A stretch of DNA of 64,000 bases from Iris pallida (GCA_029216955.1 JANAVB010044017.1:2911844-2975843), one strand, 5' to 3'. Positions 1-15,939 are shown, numbered from the stretch's first letter. Notes: generated by a model not told the origin, from the letters alone. A program made the numbers and translations.

Positions 1-1024
1 GGGAGGACCGAAAATCGAAATCACGAACCGTTTGAAGTTTTGGAACGCCAACATAGATCTCTACGACATATATTTTTCCAAGAAATTATTTTATTCATCT
101 AGTATTTTAGTTATTCTGTTGAACTCAGAATTGATCGATTGATCACCGTTTTGGTCACGATTAGCCATAACGACGATATCTTTTGACCAAAGCGTGATTT
201 TGCGGCACAGTTGATTCCAGCGCACTCATGGTTCTGAAATCTACCAACGTGTACTTTCAAAATCTAGAGTTCATAGCATTTGACTAGATAGTCAACGGCA
301 CGCCTCGATTTGTGTGTCATGGTTTCCAAAATTGGAAACATGACTTTTTTATGGCTAAACTTTCATATTTAGATTATATTCAGATTATTATTAGGTTAAA
401 TTAGGTTTTTATGTAATTTATTCCAGAATTAACTAATATTGGATTAGTTAACCCATTAGCCACTTATTCCATGAATTTATAACTAGAACCTTAGAATTGA
501 CATGTAGTTTTCGTGCATAGTTCGTGGTACGATATATGTTATAGGTTGACAGCTTCTAGATCGATAATCCCCTCATCCTCGACTTGTGTGTATGGTTTGT
601 ACAAGGATTCAGGCAAGTGCACTTTCTGATTGCTTTCGATTCATAGTAGTTTCCATTTTATGTTTATACATATACTCTCTTGCTTGATGACACGTGGTCA
701 TACGGATTAGTATTATGGATTTTTTTATACCTCTTGACTATCATTTACATGTTTACCATGCTTGCGACTGGATTCCATGAGTACTAGCTGGGCGGAGAAA
801 TATCTTAGTACACATGTGGAATACCCAGAAACATTCCCAAAATGTCTATTCTTGTCAGATAGTAGTCGCATAATTCACGTGCGGGGTGCCGGATTTACCC
901 CTTAGCCGTCCACATGTCGAACAAGATATTTTAAAACACATAGATAGTTGTCTTTTACTTGTTTTCTTTGTTTTCTTCACCACTTGCCATGACATCCTAG
1001 TTACATGTTTCTCCAGTTGATACA
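1..1024 (+). mobile_element. LTR-like fragment, diverged relative of the D/LARD LTR family
   Basis: No coding potential seen. The first 80 bases resemble 8095-8165 in the D LTR (shared CCGTTTGAAGTTT followed by ACATAGATCT). Bases 580-720 resemble 9230-9370 in the same order (shared GTCA-ACGGATT-GGTA/TTA-TATGGAT pattern). The fragment therefore looks like a plus-strand LTR of a related family. It stops where the gag-protease frame of element C begins, near 1024. Its left end lies outside the window. That it is an LTR is inference from similarity and order. Confidence 0.45.
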
Positions 1025-2294
1025 TCTTGTTGTAGAGTAATATACCTGTTACAACAGTATCGGATGCAAATGCCTCCTCCCGAGTTAAGGCATAAACTCG
1101 GCCTTGAGCTCCGTGACGTTGATTCTGCTGGTTGACGGGCACCGCATTTGCATCTTGCAGTATCGACGCTTTGTGCGGATTCAGAACGTTCCTTGGTGGG
1201 TTCTGTTGGTTCGGAACATTTCTCGGACATTGCGACTTTGAATGGCCCTTCTCGCCACACCCGAAACATGTTCTGTGGAAACAATCGCTCGAGCGATGCC
1301 CATGCCTGCCACAGATATTACAGTGTAATCCTGGATACGGATGCCGATTCTCAGATGTGTTTGGACGCTTTTGTACTCCCGATCCTCCAGCGTCATTAGG
1401 ACGCTTGTTGAAATTGTTGCGAACGACAGGCACGGCCCTTTGTGACATACGGCCAAAGATCCGCTCATTATCAAGTACAGCTTCATAGGATTCACGATAA
1501 GTTTGGCATCGTTGGTTCATGACGTCCCTTCGCAGCTCGTCATTTAGGCCTTGTTGGAAGCGTTCACACCATGCTTCTTTGTTGGGCAGGAAGGCGCCGA
1601 CAAACTTCGCCAGCTTTGAGAAGCTCGAGTCATAATCGTCGACAGACATATTTCCTTGTCGCAGCATCATGAACTCGTCTTCTTTTTGACGACGGACGCC
1701 GCGCGGAACGTACTGTTCGAGGAAAGCTTCCTTGAATATTTTCCAGGAAATCGTGGCACCTGTATTGGCTTCGTAGATTTCCTGCTTCTTAGCTGCCCAC
1801 CAGTCGTACGCCCTGAGTTGCGGCTGTAACGCCGCACAAGTTACCCTCTGGGACCCTTCAATGCTAAGCAGATTAAACAGGTCCTCAATCTCTGTGAGCC
1901 ACCCCACGATCACATCAGGCTCTGTTCGGCCGTTGAATTTAGGTGGATTCATCTTGCGAAACTCCTTTGCCTTGAACAAGGAAGAAAAAATTTTCATTTG
2001 CGGTTGAGCTTCTTTTTCCTCGTCTTCTTCTTGATCACCTTGCTTCTCCTCGGGTACCTCGTCCGTTGCCTTGGTATTGCCCGCCATTTTGCTCACTATC
2101 TGAGTCAGGGCGTTCATCTGCTTCTGCTGTGCATCAAATTGGGCTTTGAATTGCATCTGAAGTTGTTGCTGCTGCAGTTCCATCAACTGTAGCATCTTCT
2201 CCATAGTCGTCTCGCTAGGGCCAGTACTTTTTGTGCTTGACGTACTATCTACGGTTTGGGTTGTTGTGCCGGGATTGTTTCTTTTCTTAGTCAT
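1025..2294 (-). pseudogene. gag: Ty3/gypsy gag with start of protease, element C (3' end cut off)
   Basis: The minus-strand frame starts at the ATG at 2294 and is open for about 423 codons before it leaves homology. Gag coats the element RNA and builds the virus-like particle. Order: a Gln-rich coiled-coil-like N-terminus (residues 30-65); the retrotransposon gag domain (about 115-290, with FNGRTEPDVIVGWL and DWW); two CCHC zinc knuckles, CNICGRHGHRSSDC and CFGCGEKGHSKSQC, with all ligands present; then the protease lead-in [20 protein letters not shown]. The Asp-Ser-Gly protease motif seen in element A is absent, because homology stops after LLYNKM, near 1024. The frame runs on into foreign sequence to 855. 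Gag itself has no internal stop, which is unusual in this window. Gag and protease are in one frame, as expected for a chromovirus polyprotein. Confidence 0.88.
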
Positions 2295-2316
2295 TCCTAT
2301 AAAACAGAGTAAACCC
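2295..2316 (-). promoter_or_regulatory. 3' splice-site-like sequence before gag, element C
   Basis: Read on the minus strand, the bases before the gag ATG are a T-rich tract ending TTTTATAG, then GA and ATG. This fits a plant 3' splice site (AG at 2297-2298) with the exon starting two bases before the start codon. It suggests that the gag mRNA is joined to an LTR leader exon. Predicted from sequence only. Confidence 0.45.
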
Positions 2317-2460
2317 GTTAGTATTTTTCAAAAATATCTACGGGCTTACTTGTATGGAACTTTTATTTCACGTAGCATGACAACAAGCATTCAATTAAGC
2401 CATCGCAACGGACATTCCAACAATGAAACATCTTTCGAAAATCCGAGAAAACATAACTGA

Positions 2461-2472
2461 GCACTGATACCA
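2461..2472 (-). other. Primer binding site, initiator tRNA-Met type (element C)
   Basis: On the minus strand it reads TGGTATCAGTGC, one mismatch from the standard TGGTATCAGAGC complement of the plant initiator tRNA-Met 3' end. It is three bases from the LTR edge (2476). This marks the LTR at 2476-4298 as the 5' LTR of the gag to its left. Confidence 0.8.
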
Positions 2473-2475
2473 ATT

Positions 2476-4298
2476 TGTCACGCCCCGAGTCGACAAACCG
2501 TTCGTCCCCGGTGTTATTTTACCGAATCGATCGTCCTCGCTAAGGCGTGATGCCATACGAGTCTAGAATTACACTCGTACAAGGCAAGAACGTTACATTT
2601 ATCTTTTATATTGAAATACAAAGTTGAAACTTCATAAATCACATCAGAATATAAGATGCAGTATAGGAAGATAAAAATTTGCTTTTCATTCATAGCTTGC
2701 AACGAAGTGCAAGTCATAATTACATTGGATGCCGTTGCGGCTACATTGATTGAAAACAAAATAAAACATACTCGACAAGCTGCCTGAACTAACACTTGCC
2801 GTTCCATATATTCGCCCCTTTATAGATAAGCCGTCGATTGAATTGGCTTCAAAATACTTTAGCATAGGAAGAGCTTCAAAACGCCTTTCCGTACTTCAGC
2901 TTCAGTTTAGTTTGGAGCGCCCATCGCACCTAGGGAAATTGGGGGAGGGGATTAGCACACTTGCTAAGTGGACGAGACGAACCAACTCGTCTAAACTGAC
3001 TCTGATTGTTAAGGTAGGCATGCTTTAGAGTTGTCTTTCTATTTAGAACTAAATGAATTCAGTTCATATCGATAGCCATCATTTGAGTAATAAAGCATAC
3101 AGTAAAACATAGCAGTTTATCCCATTTCTTACCACGGCCGTGCTCGTCCCTGCATAAAATACAGATAATATTTACTACCTGCATAAGACAATAGGTGAGC
3201 ATGCTCTATCTTATATGTGCGGTCATTTATGCTATGCATCACGAGGAACTTTATATGGCATTACGACGTGCCTGTCAGCTTGGGTTGCAAGCCATGCTGC
3301 AGGTCTCGTAATGCCTCGTGCCGAAGCACGAATTTATTTTTTCCCCTAGGTCGATTCGGTTCCGATGCCCCGGATATCGCATCGAGGAAAGTTTAACTTG
3401 TTTACAAGCTGTCCATGCCAATGCCAATGCGTGAACTTGTTTAATATGTGCAGACAGATTTGTTTAGCGCGGACAGTATTGAATGACATTATCATTTCTT
3501 CCAACCCATGCAATGATTTATTTTCCCCAAAGCCGTACTCCCGATTTAGCGTCCCGTAGGCACCAAATTGTCCGAGGAATCATAACCCACGATCGACGTT
3601 TCATATTATTTTGCAGCACGTGAAATATTCTATCTTTTTACTAAAACCTTAAACTTTTTCGTTTATGTGAGAAACTTGTATTTTTCAGAGTAGATTACTC
3701 AAAATCGATACGTTTTTCCCGAGTTCTTGACCTTAGTGGATTGGCATGCAATTAACTTGGCATCGTTCGATTTGAATGAATTCGAGGCAAGGAATTAGTT
3801 TGCGGGACAGAGTAGAAGGAAGGTCCGAATCACCCACCGATTACTTTGCTCGTGCCGATCGTCGAAGCGCTTCGCAACGTCAAGCTTTAGTTACGCGAGC
3901 TCCTGTAATGGCACCAACACTTTGTTAGAATTTTTTTTCCCCTTGCTTCGAAATTTGTAATTGCATCCAGAAAAACGATGCGAAAGCACTTCATCAAAAC
4001 CCAGCGGCAAAAGCTCCAAGAAAACCATACAGCGGTCCGGTCCCTTCGAAGGAACTCTTATAGAGAGCTCACTCACCGAGACGCAGCCCGCTGTATCTAG
4101 GACTTATTCCAACAGAAGTCGTTCCATTAGTTGGATCGATTCTCGTAACGTCCGTCCAAATCGATTTGATCGATGCTGCAAGGTTTTTCTTTTACCAAGC
4201 CTAACGATCGAGTCAGATGGCCATCTAAGTTCCCGGCCGATCTGACTCGGCGCAAGCATATTAAAAAGTCCGTCGCCTATCGAAAGCGGGGCGCTACA
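2476..4298 (-). repeat. LTR of element C, shared by two partial internal regions
   Basis: It begins TGTCACGCCCC and ends GCGCTACA on the plus strand, so the terminal TG..CA rule holds. It is 1,823 bp. The left edge adjoins a tRNA-Met primer site and gag; the right edge adjoins a polypurine-tract region and pol. It therefore serves as 5' LTR of the left part and 3' LTR of the right part. It is related to the element A LTRs by its start and general structure. It has no real ORF; the short frames in it are chance. Confidence 0.85.
4057..4062 (-). promoter_or_regulatory. Possible TATA box in the C LTR
   Basis: On the minus strand the LTR carries CTCTCTATAAGAG about 240 bases inside its U3 end, a plausible TATA box for the element promoter. 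There is no other support. Confidence 0.35.
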
Positions 4299-4345
4299 TA
4301 ATATACCACGAAGAAAAAGTTTTGTCCCGAAACTTAAGAACGAGG
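4299..4345 (-). other. Polypurine-tract region and pre-PPT stem-loop (element C)
   Basis: Between the pol stop and the LTR, bases 4317-4335 form an inverted repeat (AAGTTT..AAACTT) matching those before the PPTs of A, G and the LARD. The purine tract that primes plus-strand DNA synthesis should lie between the stem-loop and 4298. Confidence 0.55.
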
Positions 4346-4358
4346 GTCTGACCTTAAT

Positions 4359-6615
4359 TTAGACAAACAACACAGGGTATTTCTCCTTCATCTCCGCCTC
4401 CATTTCCCACGTCGACTCTTCGACTGAATGGTTTCGCCAAAGCACGCGGACCAAAGACATCGATAGATTTCGTAGCACCTTCTTCTTATGGTCCAAAATT
4501 TGTATGGGCTCCTCCAAGTAAGACAAGTTAGTACGTAGCTCCAACTGATCGAAGCTAACCACATGACTTGGATCGTGCACGTATTTTTAAAGTTGTGAAA
4601 CGTGGAAGACATCGTGCACATCAGCCAAGGCAGGAGGTAGTACGATTCGATAAGCGACTGTTGTAACTCGCTCGATGATCTCGAAGGGGCCAACAAATCT
4701 CGGGCTCAACTTGCCTTTAACGCCGAGCCGCATTACACCGCGCATGGGCGTTACTTTCAGAAACACATGGTCCCCGACCAAGAATTCTAGCGGTCGTCGA
4801 TGAAGATCTGCGTAGCTCTTTTGTCGACTTTGCGCGATGCGGAGTTTATCTCGAATCAAGCGGACATTTTCGACGGCCTGCTCCACCAGTTCCGGTCCAA
4901 GCACTTGTCGCTCTCCGACTTCTTTCCAGCATATTGTCGAACGACACTTCCTTCCGTAGAGTGCTTCATATGTAGCCATCTGAATGCTCGACTGATAACT
5001 GTTGTTATACGCAAACTTCGCAAGCGGCAAATGCGTATCCCAACTAGTCTTTAGGTCGATCGCATACAGACGCAACATATCTTCTAGGATTTGATTTACT
5101 CTCGCCGTCTGACCGTCTATTTGAGGATGGTACACCGAACTAAAGTTTAGTTTGGTCCCCATCGCCGCTTGTAGGCTCGTCCAGAAACGCGATAAGAATT
5201 GCCCGTCTCTGTCCGAAATTATTGAGGCCGGTACCCCTTGTAGTCGAACAATCTTGTCGACGTAGATTTGTGCTAACCGATCGACGCTCCATCCTACTTT
5301 AATTGCGATGAAGTGAGCCGACTTGGTCAATCTATCAACAATGACCCAAATCGTATCATTTTTCCGTGGCGTCTTCGGAAATCCCACAATAAAATCCATC
5401 GAGATGTTGTCCCACTTCCACTCGGGAATGGCGATGTTCTGCAGCTCTCCGCCTGGCCTTTGGTGTTCTGCCTTCACTTGCTGACATGCCATGCACTGCG
5501 ATACAAAAGTAGCTACGTCTTTCTTCATGCCGTGCCACCAGAAGTTTGTGCGCAAGTCCTTGTACATCTTGGTGCTTCCAGGATGTAACGAGTACTTCGC
5601 ATAATGTGCCTCCGTCAGAATTTTTTTCTGAGTTCGGCAGTTTCAGGAATGCAGAGCCTTCCCTTTAGTCGCATCGTCCCGTCTCCATCTTCCGCAAAGT
5701 CAGTCGCCCTTCCTATTGGAATCAACTCGTGCATCTTCTTCAGGAATGAGTCGTCCTTCTGTGCGGTCTTTATCTTGCTAACCAGGCTCGATCCTAACTT
5801 CAGCTGAGCTAGGTGCAGGTGTCGATACTCAATTCCATGTTCGATACCCATCGCTTCAAGGTCTCGCCGTATCTCCTTGTTTATGGCTAGCATTCCCATA
5901 AACATTCTGCTAAGCGCGTCGGCTACAACGTTTCCCTTGTCCGGCGTATACTCGATCGTTAGCTCGTAATCTTTTATGAGTTCGAGCCAATGTCGCTGTC
6001 GTAGGTTGAGTTCTCGTTGCGTAAACAAGTATTTCAGGCTTTTATGATCTGTGTAGATTTTGCAAGCCACACCATAGAGATAGTGCCGCCAGAGTTTCAA
6101 CGCAAACACGATCACCGCCAATTCTAGGTCATGCGTCGGGTAGTTTTTCTCGTGTTGCTTCAACTGCCGTGAAGCGTAGGAGATGACTTTGTCTCTCTGC
6201 ATGAGTACGCACCCGAGGCCAGTTCCCGATACGTCGCTGAATATCTGAAAGCCTTCTGGACCGGCTGGAAGTGCAAGGATTGGAGCTGAGACGAGCCGTT
6301 GCTTCAACTCTTGAAAGCTGGATTCACAGTCATCACTCCATTCAAATACTACTCCCTTCTGGGTGAGGCGAGTCAGAGGCAACGCTAGTTTTGAAAAGTT
6401 TCGCACGAATCTTCGGTAGTAGCCCGCTAAGCCCAGGAAACTCTGAATGTCGCTAGCCGAGGTAGGTCATTTCCAATCTACCACCGCTTCAATATTCCTT
6501 GGGTCCACTACGACACCTTCGGCAGAGATCAAATGTCCGAGGAATGTCACGCTACTCATCCAGAACTCGCACTTACTCTGCTTGGCATATAATTCATTTT
6601 TACGCAGGATCCGCA
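4359..6615 (-). pseudogene. pol: Ty3/gypsy pol, 3' part (RT end, RNase H, integrase, chromodomain), element C
   Basis: On the minus strand this carries the end of reverse transcriptase (CEFWMSSVTFLGHLI, then [11 protein letters not shown]), RNase H ([26 protein letters not shown]), integrase with an HHCC-type region ([16 protein letters not shown]) and core, and a C-terminal chromodomain-like block ending WRNHSVEESTWEMEAEMKEKYP. Damage: an in-frame TGA in RT near 6470; a one-base loss in an A-run near 5620 that breaks the frame; and a TAA at 4584-4586 before the chromodomain. The integrase has Asp in SMDF and SDRD, but the expected Glu is Ala (DGQTARVNQ), so a catalytic residue is missing. 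RT is cut at 6615 where the D LTR starts, so the polymerase motifs are absent. Chromodomain and motif order place it in the chromovirus (Tekay/Del-like) group. Confidence 0.88.
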
Positions 6616-7423
6616 TGTGAGCACCCTAAATTTCGGGTTTATTTTTTTTATTTTATTTTAATTTTCTGATTGAGGGTAATTTTGAAATTTTGTGTTTATA
6701 ATTATTTTAATAATGATATTTAATTCATGATATAATTTTTGGTAATTTTAAATTATTTTAAAATTATTTAAATCAATGACTTGTGGTTTTGACGTTTTGC
6801 TAGTGAAACCCTAGAGACTGTTTGACCTAGAGCCTAACCATGTAATTATGATATTTTAATGTCATTTTTGGCCTAAGAATATTTTTGCATTTGACCTCCT
6901 TGAATTATTTTGATATTATTTTATTATTTATGATATTGTTTTGGGGTTATTTGAGTCGGGTTCGAATTTCAACTCAATCCGACTTGAAACGGGGACTCGG
7001 GGGTAGTTTGACTCTAGTGGGACCCACACACTCGTTAGGCATGGCCCACATGATATTAATTTTAGTCCACATGATAGAAATATTTTAGTTAGAGGTTAGA
7101 CTAATTATTATGGATAACGTTAGTGTGATTAGAGACTTTAGAATGACTAATTTAGCCCCAACCAATTAGCCCTTTCCTAATACTCATAGAATAGGTTAGT
7201 GGGGGCATTTTGGACCTTATCATAATAGAACAAATAGCCCCATATGGCCAGCCACTTTGGGAGAGGATAGGCTCAAGTTTATTTCATTATTCTCATCCAC
7301 ACTCTCTCTTGTTCTTCCCCAAATTCCTAGAGAGCAATCCCTAGCAATTTCTTCACCAAATCCTTCCATTTCGTCACCAAATCTTCTTCTTTCCTTCTCC
7401 ATTATAGCCAAGGAGGAAGCTAC

Positions 7424-7485
7424 CCAAGTTTGGGAGGATTCGGAGCTCGTTCGTGTCCTTTTGGAATCTCTACGTGTCGGTGTCG
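7424..7485 (+). promoter_or_regulatory. 62-base block conserved in three LTRs
   Basis: By eye I see no difference over 62 bases between this block and the reverse complements of 17753-17814 and 24125-24186, although flanking sequence differs. It lies after a CT-rich, 5'UTR-like stretch (7290-7400) and about 38 bases before a GAG|GTATAA splice-donor-like site (7523/7524). It probably lies in the transcribed leader. Confidence 0.5.
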
Positions 7486-9519
7486 CTCCGGGAAGGCTTT
7501 TCTTCGATTCGATCTACCGGGAGGTATAAATCCCTTCTCCTTTTCATTTCCTCATGCATATAGGTCTATTTTGAACCCATAGGAATGACCCCCATGGTTG
7601 TATCTCTATTTGTGTCCATTTCGTGTCCATTTGGAGGTCATAGGAGTGTCCTTTGTGTTGTGGTTGTGTCCATGTGGGAAAATTCCAAATTTGGACACAC
7701 TATGTGTTGTTGTTATGTATGAATGAATTATTACATGTTTAATCTCATATTTTTGTATTGGAGATGTGTTCTATAGTGTCTCATATATATATATTAGTGT
7801 AGAGAGTGAGTTCTTGATATATTATGTTATATACTTGTGTTCTTTTGTCTCAAACTACCCAAATCCGTCATGATTTTTATCCACGTTTTTTATTTCAGCC
7901 CTAACTTAAAAATGTCATAACTTCTAGCTCAAAGCTCGGCTTAATCTCCTATTTTTTTTAAAAGAAGTGTATTGAAGTTAGCTTTCCAAAAACATGTATT
8001 AATAGGCCTAATTCTTTCTGTAACTTTCTGGAGAATTATTTGAGTGTCAGCTGTACGAAAGACAAACGCGTTCTCGGTGTTTTCGCGATTTCGGGAGTTT
8101 CCGGAAACGAAAATGCGATCCGTTTGAAGTTTCAAAAATCTAACACATAGATCTATAACATACTTTAATCCTAGATTTTAATTCATGCTGAGATGGTACA
8201 GTATTGATTATTAGTAGGAGTTACTATTCGACATATGTATTTTGTGCACCCTTGTGTGTAATATAATGTTCTATTTGATTTTAACCCATGTTAATGTATA
8301 TACATTATGTAATTAAATAGAGAATGCAAGCATGAGTAAATGTTTAAATAAATGATGTATGAGGTGTAAGTATCATATCTAATGTAAGCATGTATAAGTA
8401 TGGCTTGTAATGAATATGTAGGTTCCATAGTATGTAATGTATGGTGCATATAGTGGTGCAAGAGAATAAATGAATGATGAATGAATGCAAGCATGAATGT
8501 AATGTAATAATAGATATAATGTATGCAATATACAAGTTAATGAGATGTAATGTTCTATGTTAACACAAATCCTATATTACCTCATGTACCCCCTTACACT
8601 ATGTTGACACTATCACACTTGACACATTGTTCACTTATACTTTGACACTCTTTGATATGTATACACTATGTATGCCCATTTAACCCTCACTTGCCCCTTT
8701 GCCATGTTCACATACACACACATAGCCTCTTAAATAAGTATTTATGAATATAGTTAACTTAGCTATGTATGTATATTATATATATGTTAGCATATTGTGT
8801 TGTAATATATATAAGTTTATATAACCATTTGAAATGCCATGATTATAGACCTAATGTTGAATACCAATATATGCATGTGTATATATGTGTAGGCATATAT
8901 AGCTTAAAGTAATAGATTACCTAGTGTATATCCAATGTGAATTCTTGCCTATTTGAGTATTGAATAATTGCATGCTATATAGAGTCGGGTGTATGTTGGC
9001 TTGTATAGCCTTGTATTGATGCGTGCTTGCTAGGATAGTCTTGGTTAGGCCTAGTAAGACTTGCTGGGTTAGGACATGACCTAGTTTGACTAGTGCAGTT
9101 GACCAGAGTTGACCAAGGGTTGACTTTGGCCTAGTTTGACCTAGATTCATGTAGAATGCATTGTAGTGCTTTATATTATCCTTCTGGACATGTTGTGACT
9201 TGTGCTGTTCTAATTAGGAGCCAGACACCTCTCCTCGGACAATATCTTTACCTTGGACATTCAGATATCAGGCGAGTACATTCTCTGATCATTTTATATC
9301 CTGCTTAGAATTATTTCCTGCAGTAGATTACTTTACTTGTACTGTCACGATGGTCACACGGATTGGTACTATATGGATCCTTTCTTGAGATGTTATCCTT
9401 AGGGAGCATCGGGTACTACATGTTCTGTGCGTTTAACTTACATGACGTATCACTATGCTTCATTGGTTCTTTGATCACTTATGACATATACTCTTATGAT
9501 CGTAGAGTCTTCCTGGAAT

Positions 9520-9642
9520 CTTACACTGTTGGGTTACCCCCAGAATCCCTATTTATGGGACTTACACTGTTGGGTTACCCCAAGAATCCCCATTTATGGG
9601 ACTTACACTGTTGGATTACCCCCAGAATCCCCATTTATGGGA
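9520..9642 (+). repeat. Three tandem 41-bp repeats in the D LTR
   Basis: Copies lie at 9520-9560, 9561-9601 and 9602-9642. Each begins CTTACACTGTTGG and ends ATTTATGGGA, with one to three differences between copies. Confidence 0.9.
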
Positions 9643-9650
9643 CTACTATG

Positions 9651-9720
9651 TACCACCCTTCGGGGGCTACCACCTTTCGGGGCTTACCACCCTTCGGGGG
9701 CTTACCACCCTTCGGGGGCT
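9651..9720 (+). repeat. Four tandem 17-18-bp repeats in the D LTR
   Basis: Four copies of TACCACCCTTCGGGGGCT-like sequence directly follow the 41-bp array. Each contains CCTTCGGGG, which could form short hairpins. Confidence 0.85.
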
Positions 9721-10328
9721 GTTACATAGCATCATATAATATAACCTGGCTGGATCCTTGTATATTGATTGGGAGTACGGAGGAGTATTACATGTTCATA
9801 TTGTACTCTGACTCACTAGTCACTGCTAGTTCTCTATGTATAGTAGATATTTCTATTACAGTTCTCTCTCTGTTTACATACTGTTTTCTTTCAGTACCTG
9901 TATCTTACTTTACTGCATGATTATATTTTCTAACCTGCTAAGATCTGTTGAAGTACTGTACTCGCTCCAGTCCTGACTGGACCTGTTGATAAATTTTACA
10001 GATAGCCTGGAGGTGCCTGCTAGCCTAGAGGAGACACAGTAGAGGTTGTTTAGATAGTTATTTCATTTGTCTTGAGTTGTATTTATGGATTACTGTATTT
10101 GGGTTTTGAGATGTATCCTGAGTTTGTATCTTAGACACTTAGACTTCTATCTATTGTATCTCTTTTCGATTTCATGTTTTATCTATCTTCCTTTATGCTC
10201 TACCTTAGATGTGATTGAGTTTACATTATGCTATGTCACCCCCATTCGGGGAGTATAAACTGTTTAGTCTTATACTGTTAGATGCATTGAGACCTAGGAC
10301 AGCGTTCTACCGCCGACACTGCGGCATA

Positions 10329-10627
10329 GGCTGGGCGTTATTACGTTCTCGCTGCACCTCCATCATCTGCTGGAAGAGAGCGAACATCTGAGTAGCATCA
10401 TTTGAAAGTATAGGTGGAGGTGGAAGAGGCTTCGGCTGAATGAGAACATGCCTCTGGACCGATAGAGGAAGACCCCCAGGTGCTACTGTCACCCCCTCTT
10501 GAACGACAGGGACAGTAGGGGCAACCACCTGAACTGCAGCTCCCTCAGCTGGAGAAACAGGTCGCAAAGTAGCATACCTCTCCGATGCTGCTTCGGGTCC
10601 AACAGTCTGAGCTCTGGTCTTTGTCAT
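10329..10627 (-). pseudogene. gag: gag N-terminal stub, element E
   Basis: The minus-strand start is the ATG at 10627 (MTKTRAQTVGPEAA). About 100 codons follow: a Pro/Val-rich low-complexity region, then ATQMFALFQQMMEVQRE, which looks like the short helix that precedes the gag domain in this group. Homology ends near 10328, where the reverse complement of the D LTR begins, and the frame runs out within a few codons. The 5' LTR, primer site and leader lie to the right in the normal order. I chose the ATG at 10627 over the longer frame because a CTTCAG|G splice-acceptor-like sequence sits directly before it. Confidence 0.6.
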
Positions 10628-10650
10628 CCTGAAGACAGATTCAAGCAAGG
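10628..10650 (-). promoter_or_regulatory. 3' splice-site-like sequence before gag, element E
   Basis: The minus strand reads TCTGTCTTCAG, then G and the gag ATG. The AG is at 10629-10630. It is a good plant acceptor match placed one base from the start codon. Confidence 0.45.
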
Positions 10651-10867
10651 AGATCAATATGGCACAAGATAAGATATCATCAAGGAAGGACAATTAAATT
10701 CGAAGAGTAAATGCAATAAGAGTTGTCATGAAAATCAAAAGATTAGAAATTCTCCTAATATGTGTTTGAGTAACTCCTAGCATAACCAAGAACCTATATC
10801 CTAATAGCAGGCTCATAATAGTACTCTAAGTCGAGCACCATTACGAAATCACACTAATTACGACCTA

Positions 10868-10885
10868 GACCTGTATGGGCCACCA
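10868..10885 (-). other. Putative tRNA-Ile primer binding site (element E)
   Basis: The minus strand reads TGGTGGCCCATACAGGTC, eight bases after the LTR end. The same core is found in four other elements here. It complements CCTGCATGGGCCACCA, which I recall as the 3' end plus CCA of plant tRNA-Ile(AAU), with one mismatch. Confidence 0.55.
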
Positions 10886-10893
10886 CAAAAACG

Positions 10894-14475
<3,582 letters not shown>

Positions 14476-15294
14476 TATCACGATCCGCACCCTAGAGTAA
14501 GGGCACGAGAAATGGGTACGTCCAGCCTACGCCGCAGTATCGACGGTAGAACGCTGTCCTAGGTCAATCATCTAACAATATAAAGGTACCTGTATAGTAT
14601 ATACACTCCGAATGGAGGTGACATAGTAGAATACAGTCTCAATCACATATAAGGCAGGATGATAAGATAGATAGACAGACATGAAAATAAAATAAGATCC
14701 GCAGAGATACAACCAGAGAAGTCTAAGTGTCTAATATAACACAATCCAGAAAATATCTCAAAACTCAAATACAGTAATCTATAGAGAATAAATACAATTG
14801 AAAATCACTAATCTAAACTAATGGTGTGACATCCACTGCTAAGGGATCCTGCTGGAGATCCAGGTCATAAAAATCCTCTAAGGTAGTCCCATGGTAAGTG
14901 GTATTGGGTTCCTCATCATCCTCTGTAAAATTTTCAACAGGTCCAGTCAGGACGGGATCGAGCATAAAACATCTCTCGCAGTTCATAACATGTTTGAAAA
15001 TATAACGTACAATAGAGTAAGATACATGAAACGCTGAAAAAAGATGTATATGAAAAACAGAAGGATATGATAATAGAAAATATCTATATATGATAAGTAA
15101 GAACTGTAAGCAATATGTGATTTAGAGTACAATATGGTTATGTAAACAAGTTAGGTTATACAATAAAATGGGACTCCTTTGTACGTGGGTGTACAATGGA
15201 CATATACAATTTCTTATACAATAGGATTGATCACATAACCATTTCTACTCTCCCTCCCCAATCAATACACAAGGATCCAATTCAGTTACGTTAC

Positions 15295-15366
15295 CTTATA
15301 CAATGGCTTGTATAATGGCTTGTACAATGGCTTGTACAATGTCTTGTACAATGTCTTGTACAATAG
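15295..15366. repeat. 12-bp tandem repeat GGCTTGTACAAT in LTR1
   Basis: About six copies with small changes. The unit contains the palindrome TTGTACAA. LTR2 has the matching array at 21655-21738 with a different copy arrangement. Confidence 0.85.
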
Positions 15367-15933
15367 AGCTCAATGTGATAATGAGAGTATAATATGCACA
15401 ATGAGTGTACAATGATAAGGGTATTCAATAAATACAATATGTTAGTAAAACGCACATCACAATATGTATTTAGTGAACACAAGAAGATAACATCGCAAAA
15501 GAAGATCCATATAGTACCAATCCATGTTACCAACGTGTCAGCATCAAGTAAATTAATCTATGGCAAGAATAGACGTTCTAGCAAGTATGAAACGGTCAGA
15601 GAATGTACTCGCCTGATAACTGAATGTCCGAAGAGGGTGTACTGCCTGAGGAGAGGTGTCTGTCTCCTAATCAGAGCAACACAAGTTACAACATGTCTAA
15701 AATAAGGAAATAGACTGCTACAATGTATCTACATGCCATCTAGGTCAAACTAGGCTAAAGTCAACACTTGGTCAACTATCTAGTCAAAGCTAGGTCAACT
15801 GGGTCAACCTAGACTCAATGAAGTCTCACTAGGCCTAACCAGTCTACCCTAGCTAGTACACACCATACAAATCCAAGGCTATACAAGCCAACACAAGTCA
15901 CATATCAAGATACATCACATTCATGCATATTCA

Positions 15934-15939
<6 letters not shown>

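Larger units (their letters stand above)
6616..10328 (+). mobile_element. Plus-strand LTR (D) inserted in element C, 3' end missing
   Basis: It starts TGTGAGCACCC at 6616 inside the C reverse transcriptase. Its sequence matches the reverse complements of the LARD LTRs (14476-18437, 20835-24809) in order: the segment near 6930-7100, a 62-base block at 7424-7485, the block at 7920-8180, a TTGAC cluster at 9085-9150 and the terminal GCGTTCTACCG region. About 50 bases of the expected 3' end are missing: at about 10328 it passes directly into a gag sequence of opposite strand. Bases 6611-6615 (CCGCA) are the expected left target duplication; I found no partner. There is no protein-coding gene in it; the frame at 9363-9920 spans tandem repeats and is not real. 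Confidence 0.75.

Noticed and set aside
9363..9920. 185-codon frame in the D LTR
   Set aside because: It spans the 41-bp and 18-bp tandem arrays inside an LTR; no domain, and repeat periodicity explains the peptide repeats.
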